This document shows, one piece after another, positions 22,929 through 23,940 of a DNA stretch of 23,940 nucleotides. The notes under the pieces were generated by a model, which searched no databases, had not been told where the DNA came from, and saw only the letters and a program-made list of their open reading frames with translations. The stretch is from Actinobacteria bacterium UBA5176 (GTDB taxonomy: Bacteria > Actinomycetota > UBA4738). The DNA lies in contig DHWS01000032.1 in the NCBI GenBank assembly GCA_002413305.1, positions 10,809 through 34,748 on the forward strand, given 5' to 3'. A program made the translations under genes and the position numbers. The stretch's first letter is position 1. Every line of letters starts with the position of its first letter.

Positions 22929-22936
22929 CGCCCCGC

Positions 22937-23940
22937 ATGTACGGACGGGTGTTCGCGGCGGCCGTGGTCGGGGTCCAGGGACACGTCATCGCGGTCGAGG
23001 CCCACGTCGGGCGTGGCCTTCCGGCCCTGACGCTTGCCGGCCTCCCCGGGGCCGGTGTCCAGGATTCGCGCGAGCGTGTCCGGCCGGCGGTGGAAGGCAG
23101 CGGGCTGGAGTGGCCGATGCGCCGGGTGGTCGTCAACCTTTCGCCGGCGAACGTCCGCAAGGATGGGCCGGGGTTCGACCTGCCCATCGCCCTGGGGGTG
23201 CTGGCCGCCTCCGGGCAGGTTCCCTCGCCGGCGCTGGCACTGTACGCCTTCGCCGGCGAGCTCTCGCTGAAGGGCGAGCTCGTGTCCACGCCGGGCATCC
23301 TCCCAGCGGCCATGGCCGTCGCCGCAGCGGGCCTGCAGGGGATCGTGGTGCCGGAGGCGAACGGGCTCGAGGCGAAGCTCGTCGAGGGCCTGGACGTGGT
23401 GCCGGCGCCGAGCCTGGCCGCCGTAGTGGGGTTCCTGCGGGGCACGTGGAAGCCGGAGCGACCGGTCCACGAGAACGGTGCGGCGGTCCCGGCCCCCGTC
23501 TCGACCGACGTCGACTTCGGGGAGGTTCGAGGCCAGGGCGGCGCTCGGCGGGCGCTCGAGATCGCGGCCGCCGGCGGGCACAACACGCTCATGATCGGCC
23601 CGCCCGGCGCCGGGAAAACCATGCTGGCCCGCAGGCTCCCCACCATCCTGCCCGACATGACCCGGCAGGAGGCGCTAGAGGTGACCCGGTTGCACTCGGT
23701 GGCGGGGCTCCTCCGAGACGGCGGGCTGGTGGCCATGCGGCCGTTCCGTTCGCCGCACCATTCGATCTCGCTGGCCGGCCTGTTGGGCGGAGGGTCCAGC
23801 TTCCTCCGGCCGGGCGAAGCGTCCCTGGCCCATCTGGGGGTGCTCTTCCTCGACGAGGTGACCGAGTTCCACCGGGACGCGATCGAGGGGCTCCGGCAAC
23901 CGCTCGAGGACGGCCGCATCGTGGTGGTCCGCGCCGTCGG
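22937..23940 (+). CDS. comM: ComM / YifB-family Mg chelatase-like AAA ATPase, N-terminal part (truncated by window edge)
   Basis: ComM is a hexameric AAA+ helicase that promotes branch migration during natural transformation and recombination; in actinobacteria its role is little studied. The frame is open from the ATG at 22937 to the edge (334 codons). The N-terminal Lon-protease-like fold shows [27 protein letters not shown] and [24 protein letters not shown]. The AAA domain has [18 protein letters not shown], Walker [28 protein letters not shown] and Walker [13 protein letters not shown]. No Shine-Dalgarno is visible and the gene is probably leaderless. It is the last gene in view; the C-terminal part and any dprA lie outside. 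Confidence 0.95.
   Translation, partial: MYGRVFAAAVVGVQGHVIAVEAHVGRGLPALTLAGLPGAGVQDSRERVRPAVEGSGLEWPMRRVVVNLSPANVRKDGPGFDLPIALGVLAASGQVPSPALALYAFAGELSLKGELVSTPGILPAAMAVAAAGLQGIVVPEANGLEAKLVEGLDVVPAPSLAAVVGFLRGTWKPERPVHENGAAVPAPVSTDVDFGEVRGQGGARRALEIAAAGGHNTLMIGPPGAGKTMLARRLPTILPDMTRQEALEVTRLHSVAGLLRDGGLVAMRPFRSPHHSISLAGLLGGGSSFLRPGEASLAHLGVLFLDEVTEFHRDAIEGLRQPLEDGRIVVVRAV

Noticed and set aside
1..23940. CRISPR arrays, insertion sequences, integrases, phage genes, rRNA
   Set aside because: Looked for on both strands; no regularly spaced repeats, transposase or integrase motifs, terminal inverted repeats or rRNA-like sequence were seen.

Overview
The window is about 24 kb of GC-rich DNA (roughly 70% G+C by eye). 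It reads as chromosome from an actinobacterium (Actinomycetota). The evidence is the gene order acyP-smc-ftsY ... ffh-rpsP-khpA-rimM-trmD-rplS-lepB-rnhB-DUF2469-yraN-comM, which is the classical actinobacterial arrangement, and the presence of a DUF2469 protein, a family largely confined to that phylum. Frequent GTG/TTG starts, 4-bp ATGA/GTGA overlaps and apparent leaderless genes fit the same assignment. I cannot name the genus; an uncultured lineage is possible.

Layout. (1) 1-4434, minus strand: a translationally coupled block of ABC ATPase, FtsX-type permease and the N-terminal part of a multi-spanning sensor-kinase-like protein that runs off the left edge. (2) 4446-8203: an accessory island. 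It has a gene-poor stretch with inverted repeats and a 70-codon orphan reading frame, then a secreted Asp-box (BNR/sortilin-like) beta-propeller protein on the minus strand that is split by one apparent base insertion. Divergent from it are two small plus-strand genes that each encode one membrane span followed by a coiled coil; the first of these is also split by one apparent base deletion. (3) 8245-13089: acyP, smc and ftsY. (4) 13097-16456: an insertion relative to the usual smc-ftsY-ffh neighbourhood, holding an atypical SDR protein, a Mug-type DNA glycosylase and an orphan GAF histidine kinase on the opposite strand. (5) 16563-23940: ffh and the ribosome, tRNA-modification, protein-export and DNA-processing run up to a truncated comM.

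How the genes work together. Ffh and FtsY are the protein halves of the SRP targeting system, and LepB processes what they deliver. RpsP, RplS, RimM, KhpA and TrmD serve ribosome assembly and tRNA modification. SMC handles chromosome compaction. RNase HII, Mug, YraN and ComM belong to nucleic-acid maintenance and processing. The two genes at the right edge, yraN and comM, share a near-identical upstream element whose layout (a 9-mer, 8 nt, then a -10-like hexamer at the start of the gene) resembles the actinobacterial LexA-independent DNA-damage promoter class recognised through PafBC. That is the best regulatory observation in the window. The most novel coding material is the Asp-box propeller beside the paired membrane-tethered coiled-coil proteins; its two single-base frame breaks need to be resolved before any function is assigned.
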